This document shows positions 1 through 8,095 of a stretch of 64,000 bases of DNA, piece after piece; position 1 is the first letter of the stretch; each line of letters starts with the position of its first letter. Source of the stretch: Microvirga sp. 17 mud 1-3 (GTDB lineage Bacteria > Pseudomonadota > Alphaproteobacteria > Rhizobiales > Beijerinckiaceae); assembly GCF_003151255.1 (NCBI RefSeq), contig NZ_CP029481.1, positions 1,364,001 through 1,428,000 of the forward strand. The letters run 5' to 3'. A model generated the notes under the pieces. The model was not told the DNA's origin. It saw only the letters and a list, made by a program, of their open reading frames with translations, and made no database searches. The translations under genes were made by a program, and so were the position numbers.

Positions 1-41
1 GAATCGCGGATGCTCTCCGCACGATTCTCCGAGGCCGATCC

Positions 42-974
42 ATGCCCGTCTCGCCGAAGCAGGCTCGAACACTGAAGCACCGCAGCTGGGTGGCGTTTCT
101 CGTCATCCCGCCTATCGTCTTCATGTCCCTGTTCGTGGTCTATCCGATCCTCTCGGCCTTCGCCTACGCGTTCTACGAATGGCGCGGCCTGGCGCGCGGG
201 GAATTCGTCGGCCTTGCCAATTTCCGTGAGGTGCTCTTCGGGGCCACCATGGGGCCGGTGGTCTGGAACGCCTTTCTGCACAACGTCTACGCGCTCGTGG
301 CGCTGATGATCATCCAGAACGGGGGCGGGTTCTTCCTCGCCTGGCTGCTCTACAAGGAGCCCTTCGGCTTCCGCTTCCACCGGGTCGCGGTCTTCGTCCC
401 GGTCGTGCTCTCGACGATCATCGTCGGCTTCCTGTGGAAGCTGTTCCTCAATCCGAATTTCGGTATCGTCAACCAGGCGCTTTACACGCTCGGTCTCGAC
501 TCCCTCGCCAAGCCCTGGCTGGGGGATTCCTCGACGGCCCTCGGCGCCCTCATCCTGGCGAATGCCTGGCACTTCATCGGCTTCCCGACCCTGGTCTATC
601 TCGCGGGCATGCAGCGCATCCCGTCCGAAATCATCGAGGCGGCGCGCCTCGACGGCACCAGCGAGTGGCAGCTCCTGAAGAGCGTCGTGTGGCCGCTCGT
701 GGCGCCGAGCACCACGATCCTCTTCACGCTCCTCTTCATCGGCGCGTTCAACTGGTTCGAGATTCCTTACGTGATGGTCGGCCTCGACGGCTCGCCCTTC
801 GGCACCACGGACGTGCTCGGCCTGGTCTTCTACCGCACGGCCTTCGGCAACCAGAGCGCCAGCATCCAGAATTTCGGCCAGGGCTCGGCGCTTGCGACGC
901 TCCTGTTCCTGTTCATCGTCGTCTTCGCGTCGATGCTCACCCTGTGGCTCCGCCGACGGGAGATCCAGTTTTGA
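42..974 (+). CDS. CUT1-family sugar ABC transporter permease (MalF/UgpA type)
   Basis: Inner-membrane permease of a carbohydrate ABC importer, 310 aa. About six hydrophobic segments are visible, beginning with one near residues 17-40. The cytoplasmic EAA loop that docks the ATPase is clear at about residue 199 (EAARLDG followed by SEWQLLKSVVWPL). Length and layout match MalF/UgpA-type subunits without the extra periplasmic domain of E. coli MalF. A GAGG ribosome site lies a few bases before ATG 42. The stop overlaps the start region of the second permease. With the following permease, nanE and ATPase it forms an operon whose binding-protein gene should lie left of the window. Substrate is not readable from the sequence; nanE suggests an amino sugar. 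Confidence 0.9.
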   Translation: MPVSPKQARTLKHRSWVAFLVIPPIVFMSLFVVYPILSAFAYAFYEWRGLARGEFVGLANFREVLFGATMGPVVWNAFLHNVYALVALMIIQNGGGFFLAWLLYKEPFGFRFHRVAVFVPVVLSTIIVGFLWKLFLNPNFGIVNQALYTLGLDSLAKPWLGDSSTALGALILANAWHFIGFPTLVYLAGMQRIPSEIIEAARLDGTSEWQLLKSVVWPLVAPSTTILFTLLFIGAFNWFEIPYVMVGLDGSPFGTTDVLGLVFYRTAFGNQSASIQNFGQGSALATLLFLFIVVFASMLTLWLRRREIQF

Positions 975-979
975 CGACC

Positions 980-1822
980 ATGACCTCTCAGGCCGCGCCG
1001 CAGCGGGCCCTTTCGTTCGCACTCCTGGCGCAGATCATCCTGATCGCGAACTCATTCATCATGCTCTACCCCGTGGTGGTCATGGTGTTCTCAGCCTTCA
1101 AGACGACGGGCGAGATCTTCGAGCATCCCTTCGCGCTTCCCGACTTCACGCAGGTTCAGAACTTCACGCGGGTGCTCGGCGAAACCTCGATGCCGACCTA
1201 TTTCGTGAATTCCATCCTGGTCACGGGCACGTCGATCATCCTGATCCTGGTGCTCGGCACCATGGCGGGCTACGCGGTGGCGCGCTACGAGTCCCGCACG
1301 AACACACTCGTGCTGCTGTTTTTCCTCGCGGGCCTGATGCTGCCCCTCAAGCTCGCCGTCATTCCGCTCTTCATCCTGCTGCGGGACCTGAACCTGCTCG
1401 ACAGCCGCTGGAGCCTCATCGTCACCTATACGGCCATCGGCCTGCCCTCCACGGTCTTCATCATGGCGGGCTTCCTGCGCTCGCTGCCGAACGAGCTGGA
1501 GGATGCCGCGCGCATCGACGGGGCCTCGGAGCCACGGATCATGTGGTCCGTCATGCTGCCGCTCGCCCGGCCGCCCATGGCGATCGCGGCGATCCAGAAC
1601 GCGGTCCCGATCTGGAACGACTTCTTCTTCCCGCTCGTCTTCATCCAGACAGATTCGGCCAAGACCCTGCCGCAGGGCCTCACGACCTTCATGGGCGAAT
1701 ACACCACCGATTGGGGCATGCTGTTCGCGGGGCTCACCATCGCGGCGGCGCCCATCACGCTGCTCTACATCGCGCTTTCACGCCAGTTCATTCAGGGCAT
1801 GACGGCCGGTGCCGTCAAATAG
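980..1822 (+). CDS. CUT1-family sugar ABC transporter permease (MalG/UgpE type)
   Basis: Second permease subunit, 280 aa, partner of the preceding MalF-like protein. The EAA loop is at about residues 174-190 (EDAARIDGAS, then MWSVMLPLARPP), and the protein ends in the short conserved MalG-like tail (FIQGMTAGAVK). I chose ATG 980; an in-frame TTG at 971 overlaps the upstream stop and would give translational coupling with only three more residues. The stop is followed directly by the AGGAG ribosome site of nanE, so the genes are co-transcribed. The longer open frame extending back to 434 is only a shadow of the first permease. Confidence 0.9.
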   Translation: MTSQAAPQRALSFALLAQIILIANSFIMLYPVVVMVFSAFKTTGEIFEHPFALPDFTQVQNFTRVLGETSMPTYFVNSILVTGTSIILILVLGTMAGYAVARYESRTNTLVLLFFLAGLMLPLKLAVIPLFILLRDLNLLDSRWSLIVTYTAIGLPSTVFIMAGFLRSLPNELEDAARIDGASEPRIMWSVMLPLARPPMAIAAIQNAVPIWNDFFFPLVFIQTDSAKTLPQGLTTFMGEYTTDWGMLFAGLTIAAAPITLLYIALSRQFIQGMTAGAVK

Positions 1823-1832
1823 GAGATCGGCC

Positions 1833-2534
1833 ATGCTCATTCCGAAAGGCGCCCTCGTCGTCTCGTGCCAGGCCCGCGTCGACAACCCGCTCCACGGCCC
1901 GATCTTCATGTCCGCCATGGCCCGCGCGGCGGCGGCCGGCGGCGCAAAGGGCTTTCGCGCCAACGGCGCCGAGGACGTGGCGGCAATCCGCGCCCTGTCC
2001 ACCATGCCGATCATCGGCATCGACAAAGCCTTCGACGACGATTTCCCGGTCTACATCACGCCGGATTTCGCCCATGCGTCCCGCATCGCCCAGGCGGGCG
2101 CGGACATCATCGGGATCGACGCGACGCCGCGGCGCCGCAACGGCGAGCCGGTCGAGACCCTGATCCGGCGGATCCGCGATGAACTCGGGCGTGAGGTCTT
2201 TGCGGACGTCTCGACCCTGGAGGAGGGGCAGGCGGCGGCCGCGCAGGGCGCGACCTATGTGGCGACCACCCTGTCGGGCTACACGGACGCGACGGCTGCG
2301 CTCAAGGAGAAGGGTCCGGACCTCGACCTCATCGAAGCCCTGGTCCGAACCGTTTCGGTCCCGGTCGTCGCGGAGGGCCGGTTCGACACGCCCGATCTCG
2401 TCGCCGCCGCCTTCGCGCGCGGCGCCCATGCGGTCGTGGTGGGCACCGCCATCACGAACCCGCGCGAGATCACCAGGAAGTTCGCCCAGGCGGCAGAGCC
2501 GTGGGCGGGCGAAGGAAATGCTGGCGCCCCGTGA
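1833..2534 (+). CDS. nanE: Putative N-acetylmannosamine-6-phosphate 2-epimerase
   Basis: Cytoplasmic TIM-barrel enzyme of the NanE family, which converts ManNAc-6-P to GlcNAc-6-P in sialic acid and N-acetylmannosamine catabolism. The 233 aa length is close to E. coli NanE (229 aa). Family blocks visible in order: GALVVSCQ at the N-terminus, MPIIGIDK near residue 53, AQAGADIIGIDAT, VATTLSGYT, VVAEGRFDTPD and the phosphate-binding-like end AVVVGTAITNP. ATG 1833 has AGGAG eight bases upstream; the extension to 1809 lacks this. Placement between permease and ATPase genes of a sugar importer implies that the imported sugar, or its phosphate, enters the amino-sugar pathway. No NanA or NanK is in the window. 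Confidence 0.85.
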   Translation: MLIPKGALVVSCQARVDNPLHGPIFMSAMARAAAAGGAKGFRANGAEDVAAIRALSTMPIIGIDKAFDDDFPVYITPDFAHASRIAQAGADIIGIDATPRRRNGEPVETLIRRIRDELGREVFADVSTLEEGQAAAAQGATYVATTLSGYTDATAALKEKGPDLDLIEALVRTVSVPVVAEGRFDTPDLVAAAFARGAHAVVVGTAITNPREITRKFAQAAEPWAGEGNAGAP

Positions 2535-2563
2535 AACGGCGCAGATCTGTCACGGAGTGAATC

Positions 2564-3634
2564 ATGGCCGATGTATCGATCCGCAATATCCGCAAGTCCT
2601 TCGGGCCGGTTGCGATCATCAAGGGCGTCGACGTCGATATTCAGGACGGTGAGTTTGTCATCCTGGTCGGCCCGTCCGGCTGCGGAAAGTCGACCCTGCT
2701 GCGCATGATCGCGGGGCTGGAGGACATCACGGACGGCGAGATCCGCATCGGCTCGCGGGTGGTGAACGACGTGCCGCCGAAGGACCGCGACATCGCCATG
2801 GTGTTCCAGTCCTATGCGCTTTATCCGCACATGACGGTCGCCGAGAACATGGCCTTCTCGCTCAAGCTCAAGGGCACGCCAAAGGCCGAGATCGACAAGC
2901 GCGTGAAGGAGGCGGCCGCCTCCCTCGGCCTCGTGCCGCTTCTCGACCGCTATCCGCGCCAGCTCTCGGGTGGCCAGCGCCAGCGCGTCGCCATGGGTCG
3001 GGCGATCGTGCGCGACCCGCAGGTGTTTTTGTTCGACGAGCCGCTCTCGAATCTCGACGCCAAGCTGCGCGTGCAGATGCGCACGGAAATCAAGGAACTG
3101 CACCAGCGCCTGAAGACCACGACGGTTTATGTGACCCACGACCAGATCGAGGCCATGACCATGGCGGACAAGATCGTCGTGATGCATGACGGCATCGTCG
3201 AGCAGATCGGCGCGCCGCTGGACCTTTATGACCGTCCGGCCAACCTGTTCGTCGCGGGCTTCATCGGCTCGCCTGCCATGAACTTCATCGAGGGGACGCT
3301 CGCCGGGCAGGGAATCGCCCTGAAGAGCGGGGCGTCTCTGCCCCTGGAGGCCCGCCCGAATCTCGCCGAGGGTGCCCCGCTGACCGTCGGAATCCGTCCC
3401 GAGCACCTGCAGATCGTTCCGGCCGGGACGCCCGGTGCCATCCCGGCGACGGTCGCCGTGGTGGAGCCGACAGGCTCGGACACGACCGTCATCGCCAAGG
3501 CGGAGGGTGGGAACCTTACCGTGGTGGTGCGGGACCGGGTCTCCCTCAAGCCGTCCGAGACCATCGCCCTCAAGCCCTTGGCCCATCAGGCACATTTGTT
3601 CGATGGGCAGGGAAAACGGGTGGCCACGGCCTGA
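2564..3634 (+). CDS. ugpC: Sugar ABC transporter ATP-binding protein (MalK/UgpC family)
   Basis: ATPase of the CUT1 importer, 356 aa. Walker A GPSGCGKST at about residues 36-44, signature LSGGQRQR near 135, Walker B VFLFDEPLSNLD near 154, and the switch histidine in THD near 191. The C-terminal third (about residues 235-356) is the TOBE/MOP-like regulatory domain of MalK/UgpC proteins, with the typical GIRPEHL block. GGAG precedes ATG 2564. The spacing of 29 bases from nanE supports one operon. Such ATPases are often shared between several sugar importers, so the ugpC label describes family, not substrate. Confidence 0.9.
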   Translation: MADVSIRNIRKSFGPVAIIKGVDVDIQDGEFVILVGPSGCGKSTLLRMIAGLEDITDGEIRIGSRVVNDVPPKDRDIAMVFQSYALYPHMTVAENMAFSLKLKGTPKAEIDKRVKEAAASLGLVPLLDRYPRQLSGGQRQRVAMGRAIVRDPQVFLFDEPLSNLDAKLRVQMRTEIKELHQRLKTTTVYVTHDQIEAMTMADKIVVMHDGIVEQIGAPLDLYDRPANLFVAGFIGSPAMNFIEGTLAGQGIALKSGASLPLEARPNLAEGAPLTVGIRPEHLQIVPAGTPGAIPATVAVVEPTGSDTTVIAKAEGGNLTVVVRDRVSLKPSETIALKPLAHQAHLFDGQGKRVATA

Positions 3635-3761
3635 CGCCGGGATCGGTGGCGCAGACGCGGATCCTCTCCGGAAAGCGGACCTTATAACGCAAACGTGAGA
3701 TCACGGCGCGGCTGCTCGGGTGTAACCCAGGAGGCATGGGTTCAAACGAGGTGCCATCGTC

Positions 3762-4706
3762 GTGCAGATCCGCCGTCCTTCAGACATCCCGCCGTCCGAG
3801 ATCACCCCTCGGAGCGATTATCTCAACCGTCGCCAGCTCTTCGCCGGTGCAGCCGGTCTTGCCCTGGCGTCCGGCCTGTCCGGCCAGGTTCAGGCCGCGT
3901 CGCTCGCGACCCAGAAGAGCCCATTCTCGACGGACGAGAAGCTCACCAGCCTTCAGGACGTGACGAGCTATAACAATTTCTACGAGTTCGGCGTGGACAA
4001 GGGTGCGCCGGTCGCCCATGCCCACACCCTCAAGACCTCGCCCTGGACCGTGAAGGTGGACGGGCTCGTGGCCAAGCCGGCGGAGTTTTCCGTCGACGAC
4101 CTCATCAAGGGCTCGGCCCTGGAGGAGCGCATCTACCGGATGCGCTGCGTCGAAGGGTGGTCGATGGTCATCCCCTGGGACGGGTTCCCGCTCGCCGATG
4201 TGCTCAAGCGCGTCGAGCCCCTCGGCAACGCGAAATACGTGGCCTTCGAGACTGCCTACCGGCCCGAGGAGATGCCGGGGCTGCAATCCATGTTTCCGGT
4301 CCTCGACTGGCCCTATGTGGAGGGCCTGCGGCTTGACGAGGCGATGCATCCCCTCACCATCCTGGCCGTCGGCCTCTATGGGGAGCGGTTGCCGAACCAG
4401 AACGGCGCTCCCATCCGCCTCGTGGTGCCGTGGAAATACGGCTTCAAGGGCATCAAGTCGATCACGCGGATCCGCCTCGTCGAGAAGCAGCCGGAGACCT
4501 CCTGGAACAAGCAGGCGCCGGACGAATACGGCTTCTATGCCAACGTGAATCCGAGTGTGGACCATCCGCGCTGGAGCCAGAAGACCGAGCGGCGGATCGG
4601 GGAGGGCGGGCTGTTCGTGAAGCGGCGTCAGACGCTGCCCTTCAACGGCTATGCCGACCAGGTGGCGCAGCTTTATTCCGGCATGGACCTTCGGAAGTTC
4701 TACTGA
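3762..4706 (+). CDS. msrP: Protein-methionine-sulfoxide reductase catalytic subunit MsrP (YedY)
   Basis: Periplasmic molybdoenzyme that reduces methionine sulfoxide in envelope proteins, 314 aa. The N-terminus holds a Tat signal ([17 protein letters not shown], about residues 27-43), as needed for export of a folded molybdopterin protein. Cys129 in MRCVEGWS is the expected molybdenum ligand of this family. Further family blocks are YRPEEMPG and the C-terminal PRWSQ region. The start is GTG 3762, which leaves about 25 residues before the twin arginines, usual for MsrP. Its stop overlaps the msrQ start (TGATG), so the two subunits are coupled. The molybdate importer genes follow within the same unit. 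Confidence 0.92.
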   Translation: MQIRRPSDIPPSEITPRSDYLNRRQLFAGAAGLALASGLSGQVQAASLATQKSPFSTDEKLTSLQDVTSYNNFYEFGVDKGAPVAHAHTLKTSPWTVKVDGLVAKPAEFSVDDLIKGSALEERIYRMRCVEGWSMVIPWDGFPLADVLKRVEPLGNAKYVAFETAYRPEEMPGLQSMFPVLDWPYVEGLRLDEAMHPLTILAVGLYGERLPNQNGAPIRLVVPWKYGFKGIKSITRIRLVEKQPETSWNKQAPDEYGFYANVNPSVDHPRWSQKTERRIGEGGLFVKRRQTLPFNGYADQVAQLYSGMDLRKFY

Positions 4707-5362
4707 TGGATGCCCGCAGCCCGAAACCGGCCGCGCGGGCGGGCGCCTCCGCCCTCCGCGTGCCGAAGCTCCTCCTCTACGTAGTCGGCTTCGTGCCGGC
4801 CGTGTGGCTGTTCTATCAGGGGATCAACGACAATCTCGGCGCCGATCCCATGCGCTACCTGGAGCAGTCTCTGGGCCTGTGGGCGCTGCGCTTCCTCGTG
4901 GCGACGCTGGCGATCACGCCCCTGCGCCAGATCCTCGGCATCAACCTCCTGCGCTACCGGCGCGCCCTCGGGTTGTTGTGCTTCTATTATGCGGCCCTGC
5001 ACTGGACGACCTATCTGGTCCTCGATCAGGGGCTCGATTTCGAGGCGATCTGGGCCGATCTCGTGAAGCGGCCCTACATCACCATCGGCATGGCGACCTT
5101 CCTTATCCTGGTTCCCCTGGCCGTCACGTCGAACAACGCCTCCATTCGGCGTCTCGGCGGGCAGGCCTGGGCGCGTCTGCACCGGCTCGTCTATGTCGCG
5201 GCCATCGGGGCGGTGCTGCACTTCCTGCTCGTCGTGAAATCCTGGCCGCCGGAGCCGCTGGTCTATACGGCCATCGTTCTCGCGCTGCTCGGCTACAGGT
5301 TGGGGCGCTCCGTCCTGCGGAAGCTTGCCCCCAAGCCGGAGCCCCGTCGCCGCGCGGCTTGA
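4706..5362 (+). CDS. msrQ: MsrP heme-binding membrane subunit MsrQ (YedZ)
   Basis: Inner-membrane b-type haemoprotein that passes electrons from the quinone pool or flavins to MsrP, 218 aa. About six hydrophobic segments; candidate haem histidines lie in ALHWTTYL, in the LHRLVYVAAIGAVLHFL block and nearby, as in the YedZ/ferric-reductase-like fold. ATG 4706 shares its first base with the msrP stop, a classic coupled start. The C-terminal tail is basic (KPEPRRRAA). modA starts 49 bases downstream with no terminator between them. Confidence 0.9.
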   Translation: MDARSPKPAARAGASALRVPKLLLYVVGFVPAVWLFYQGINDNLGADPMRYLEQSLGLWALRFLVATLAITPLRQILGINLLRYRRALGLLCFYYAALHWTTYLVLDQGLDFEAIWADLVKRPYITIGMATFLILVPLAVTSNNASIRRLGGQAWARLHRLVYVAAIGAVLHFLLVVKSWPPEPLVYTAIVLALLGYRLGRSVLRKLAPKPEPRRRAA

Positions 5363-5411
5363 AGAGCGCCGCCGCTCGGATAGGATGCGGCCGAAACGAG
5401 AGGGCCGTTCC

Positions 5412-6215
5412 ATGGCGACGCACCGGATGTCGAAGCTGTTCCGAACCGCCTTTGCGGGTCTCGTCGCGGTCATGGTCCTGTCGGCTCCCGCAGGTGCGCA
5501 GGATCAGGACGTGGTGGTCTTTGCGGCCGCGAGCCTCAAGAACGCCCTCGACGAAGCCAACGCCGCCTGGCAGCGGGACACCGGCCGGACGGCCGCGATT
5601 TCTTACGCGGGCAGCAACGTCCTCGCCAAGCAGATCGAGGCGGGCGCGCCCGCGGACATCTTCGTCTCGGCCGATCTCGATTGGATGGACGAGGTCGCGT
5701 CCAAAGGGCTCATCGATCCTGCGAGCCGCATGAACCTTCTCGGCAACGCCCTCGTGCTGATCGCCCCGAGGGACGAGGGCGCCGACATCGCGCTCGAGCC
5801 GGGCGTCGATCTCGCGGCGGCGCTCAAGGGCGGGCGTCTCGCCATAGCCAACGTGACGGCGGTGCCGGCCGGCAAATACGGCAAGGCGGCACTCGAAAAG
5901 CTCGGCGCGTGGGAGAGCGTCAAGGATCGCGTCGCCCAGGCCGAGAACGTGCGCGCCGCTTTGCTCTTCGTGTCCCGCGGCGAGGCGCCGCTCGGGATCG
6001 TCTACCGGACGGATGCCGCCGCGGATCCCGGGGTCAGGATCGTCGGCACGTTTCCCGAAGGGACCCACCCACCCATCGTCTATCCGGTGGCGCTGACCAG
6101 GACGGCCCGGCCCGACGCAAAGCCCTTCCTCGACTTCCTGCGCTCGCCGAAAGCCAGGCCGATCTTCGAGCGGCAGGGCTTCTCGGTTCTCGACAGGCCG
6201 GTTTCCGGCTCTTGA
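5412..6215 (+). CDS. modA: Molybdate ABC transporter substrate-binding protein ModA
   Basis: Periplasmic molybdate-binding protein, 267 aa. A Sec signal covers about residues 1-31 (MSKLFRTAFAGLVAVMVLSA..AGA). The mature start VVVFAAASLKNAL is the ModA signature that holds the oxyanion through serines, followed by YAGSNVLAKQIEAGAPADIFVSAD and the C-terminal FLDFLRSPKA block. ATG 5412 is favoured with GAGAGGG upstream; in-frame ATGs at 5385 and 5427 are alternatives and the latter gives a more compact signal. The stop overlaps the start of modB. No ModE-type operator or Mo-cofactor riboswitch is recognisable ahead of the gene. Confidence 0.92.
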   Translation: MATHRMSKLFRTAFAGLVAVMVLSAPAGAQDQDVVVFAAASLKNALDEANAAWQRDTGRTAAISYAGSNVLAKQIEAGAPADIFVSADLDWMDEVASKGLIDPASRMNLLGNALVLIAPRDEGADIALEPGVDLAAALKGGRLAIANVTAVPAGKYGKAALEKLGAWESVKDRVAQAENVRAALLFVSRGEAPLGIVYRTDAAADPGVRIVGTFPEGTHPPIVYPVALTRTARPDAKPFLDFLRSPKARPIFERQGFSVLDRPVSGS

Positions 6216-6910
6216 GCGCGTGGCTGTCCCCTGAGGAGTGGTCCGCCGTCACCTTGAGCCTGAAGGTGGCGACGGCCGCGATGGCCGGCAGCCTTGTGCC
6301 CGGGATCGCCGTGGCGATGCTCCTCGCCCGCGGGCGCTTTCCGGGGCGCCAGGCGCTCGATGCCCTGGTGCACCTGCCCCTCGTCCTGCCGCCCGTGGTG
6401 GTGGGGTATCTCCTGCTCCTGGTCTTCGGCCGCCGCGCGCCGGTCGGAGCATTCCTGGCCGAGCATGTGGGCCTCGTCTTCTCGTTCCGCTGGACCGGCG
6501 CGGCCTTGGCCTGCGCTGTCATGGGCTTTCCCCTGCTGGTGCGCGCCGTGTGCCTCTCCATCGAGGCGGTGGACCGCAGGCTCGAGAAGGCCGGCGAGAC
6601 GCTGGGCGCCCATCCGGCCTGGGTGTTCCTTCTCGTGACCCTGCCGCTCATTCTTCCGGGCATCCTGGCCGGGATGGTCCTGTCTTTCGCCAAGGCCATG
6701 GGCGAGTTCGGAGCCACGATCACCTTCGTGTCCAACATCCCCGGCGAGACCCAGACCCTGCCGACCGCCATCTATTCCCTCACGCAGGTGCCGGGCGGCG
6801 AGGCGGGGGCGCTGCGCCTGACGCTCATCTCCGTAGCGCTCTCCATGGCGGCCCTGTGGGCGTCCGAATGGCTGGCGCGGCGGGTGCGGCGGAGGATCGC
6901 CGCCGAATGA
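6212..6910 (+). CDS. modB: Molybdate ABC transporter permease ModB
   Basis: Inner-membrane permease of the molybdate importer, 232 aa versus 229 in E. coli. Hydrophobic segments and the EAA-type loop (ETLGAHPAWVFLLVTLPLILPG) are clear, and the block FAKAMGEFGATITFVSNIPGETQTLP is diagnostic of ModB. The best start is TTG 6212, overlapping the modA stop (TTGA); no ATG exists near the expected N-terminus (LSAWLSPEEWSAVTLSLKVA). The gene overlaps modC by four bases. The frame stays open back to 5681 inside modA, which is a shadow. Confidence 0.9.
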   Translation: MSAWLSPEEWSAVTLSLKVATAAMAGSLVPGIAVAMLLARGRFPGRQALDALVHLPLVLPPVVVGYLLLLVFGRRAPVGAFLAEHVGLVFSFRWTGAALACAVMGFPLLVRAVCLSIEAVDRRLEKAGETLGAHPAWVFLLVTLPLILPGILAGMVLSFAKAMGEFGATITFVSNIPGETQTLPTAIYSLTQVPGGEAGALRLTLISVALSMAALWASEWLARRVRRRIAAE

Positions 6911-8010
6911 GCCTCGAGGTCGACATTCACCATGGGCAGGGCGCCTTCACGCTCGATGCGCGCTTCCATTCCGAAGGGAGGCTGACGGCGCTGTTCGGGC
7001 GCTCCGGGGCGGGCAAGACGACCCTCGTCAATGCCATCGGCGGTCTCGTCCGGCCGGACCGGGGGCGGATCGTCGTCCAGGGGCGGGTGCTGCTCGATAC
7101 GAACAAAGGCATCGACGTGCCGGTCCACCGGCGCCGGGTCGGTTACGTGTTCCAGGAAGGGCGCCTGTTCCCGCATCTCACGGTTCGGCAGAACCTGCTC
7201 TTCGGGCGCTGGTTCACCCCCCGCCGCGAGCGGGCGGCGGATTTTGACGGCGTTGTGGAGCTTCTCGGCATCGGCCATCTCCTCGGGCGGCGGCCCGGCA
7301 CCCTGTCGGGCGGCGAGAAGCAGCGGGTCGCCATCGGCCGGGCCTTGCTCGCCGATCCGCGGATCCTGCTCATGGACGAGCCGCTCGCCTCCTTGGACGA
7401 CACCCGCAAGGCGGAGATCTACCCCTACATCGAGCGCCTGCGGGACGAGGGCCGGGTGCCCATCGTGCTCGTCAGCCATTCGGTGCCCGAGATCGCAAGG
7501 CTCGCGACCTCCGTGGTGGTCCTCGCGGAGGGCCGGGTCGCCGCCTGTGGGCCAGCGGCCGAGATCCTGCGCCATCCGGAGCTCTTCCCGGAGCCCGGCC
7601 CCGCCGAGGCCGGGGCCCTGGTCGAGACCTGGGTCCTGCGGCACGAGGAGGCCTTCGACCTGACGATCCTCGAATCCCGTGCCGGCTCCCTGACGGTCCC
7701 ACGGCTCGACCTGCCTGTCGGCGCGCCCTTGAGGGTGCGCATCCGTGCCCGCGACATCATCCTGGCCCTGGAGCGGCCCGAGGGCCTAAGCGCCCTGAAC
7801 ATCCTGTCCGGCACCGTGACGGACGTCGCGGCCGGGGAGGGGCCGAGCCTCGACGTGACCCTCGATTGCGGGGGCGAGCGCCTCCTGGCGCGGATCACCC
7901 GCAAATCCGCCGAGCATCTCGGCATCGCGCCGGGACGGGCGGTTCACGCCATCGTCAAGAGCATCGCGTTCGATCCGCAGGTGGTGACCCGCATCCCCCG
8001 CGGGGAGTGA
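6907..8010 (+). CDS. modC: Molybdate ABC transporter ATP-binding protein ModC
   Basis: ATPase energising ModB, 367 aa. Walker A FGRSGAGKTT at about residues 30-39, signature LSGGEKQR near 134, Walker B ILLMDEPLASLD near 153, switch histidine in SHS. The C-terminal region from about residue 290 is a single TOBE/Mop oxyanion-binding domain (ALNILSGTVTDV..; HAIVKSIAFD), typical of ModC. ATG 6907 overlaps the modB stop by four bases (ATGA). No clear terminator follows; the next gene starts 85 bases downstream with its own ribosome site. Confidence 0.92.
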   Translation: MSLEVDIHHGQGAFTLDARFHSEGRLTALFGRSGAGKTTLVNAIGGLVRPDRGRIVVQGRVLLDTNKGIDVPVHRRRVGYVFQEGRLFPHLTVRQNLLFGRWFTPRRERAADFDGVVELLGIGHLLGRRPGTLSGGEKQRVAIGRALLADPRILLMDEPLASLDDTRKAEIYPYIERLRDEGRVPIVLVSHSVPEIARLATSVVVLAEGRVAACGPAAEILRHPELFPEPGPAEAGALVETWVLRHEEAFDLTILESRAGSLTVPRLDLPVGAPLRVRIRARDIILALERPEGLSALNILSGTVTDVAAGEGPSLDVTLDCGGERLLARITRKSAEHLGIAPGRAVHAIVKSIAFDPQVVTRIPRGE

Positions 8011-8095
8011 GGCCGGACGCCAATTCCTGAGGCTTGCACCCGCGGCCAGGGGGTGTAGCTTGCCCGGCAGCAATCCCTTTCCATGAGGCAGGATC

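Noticed and set aside
3715..3760. tRNA-like GGGTTCAAA stretch before msrP
   Set aside because: No acceptor, D or anticodon stems can be built around it.
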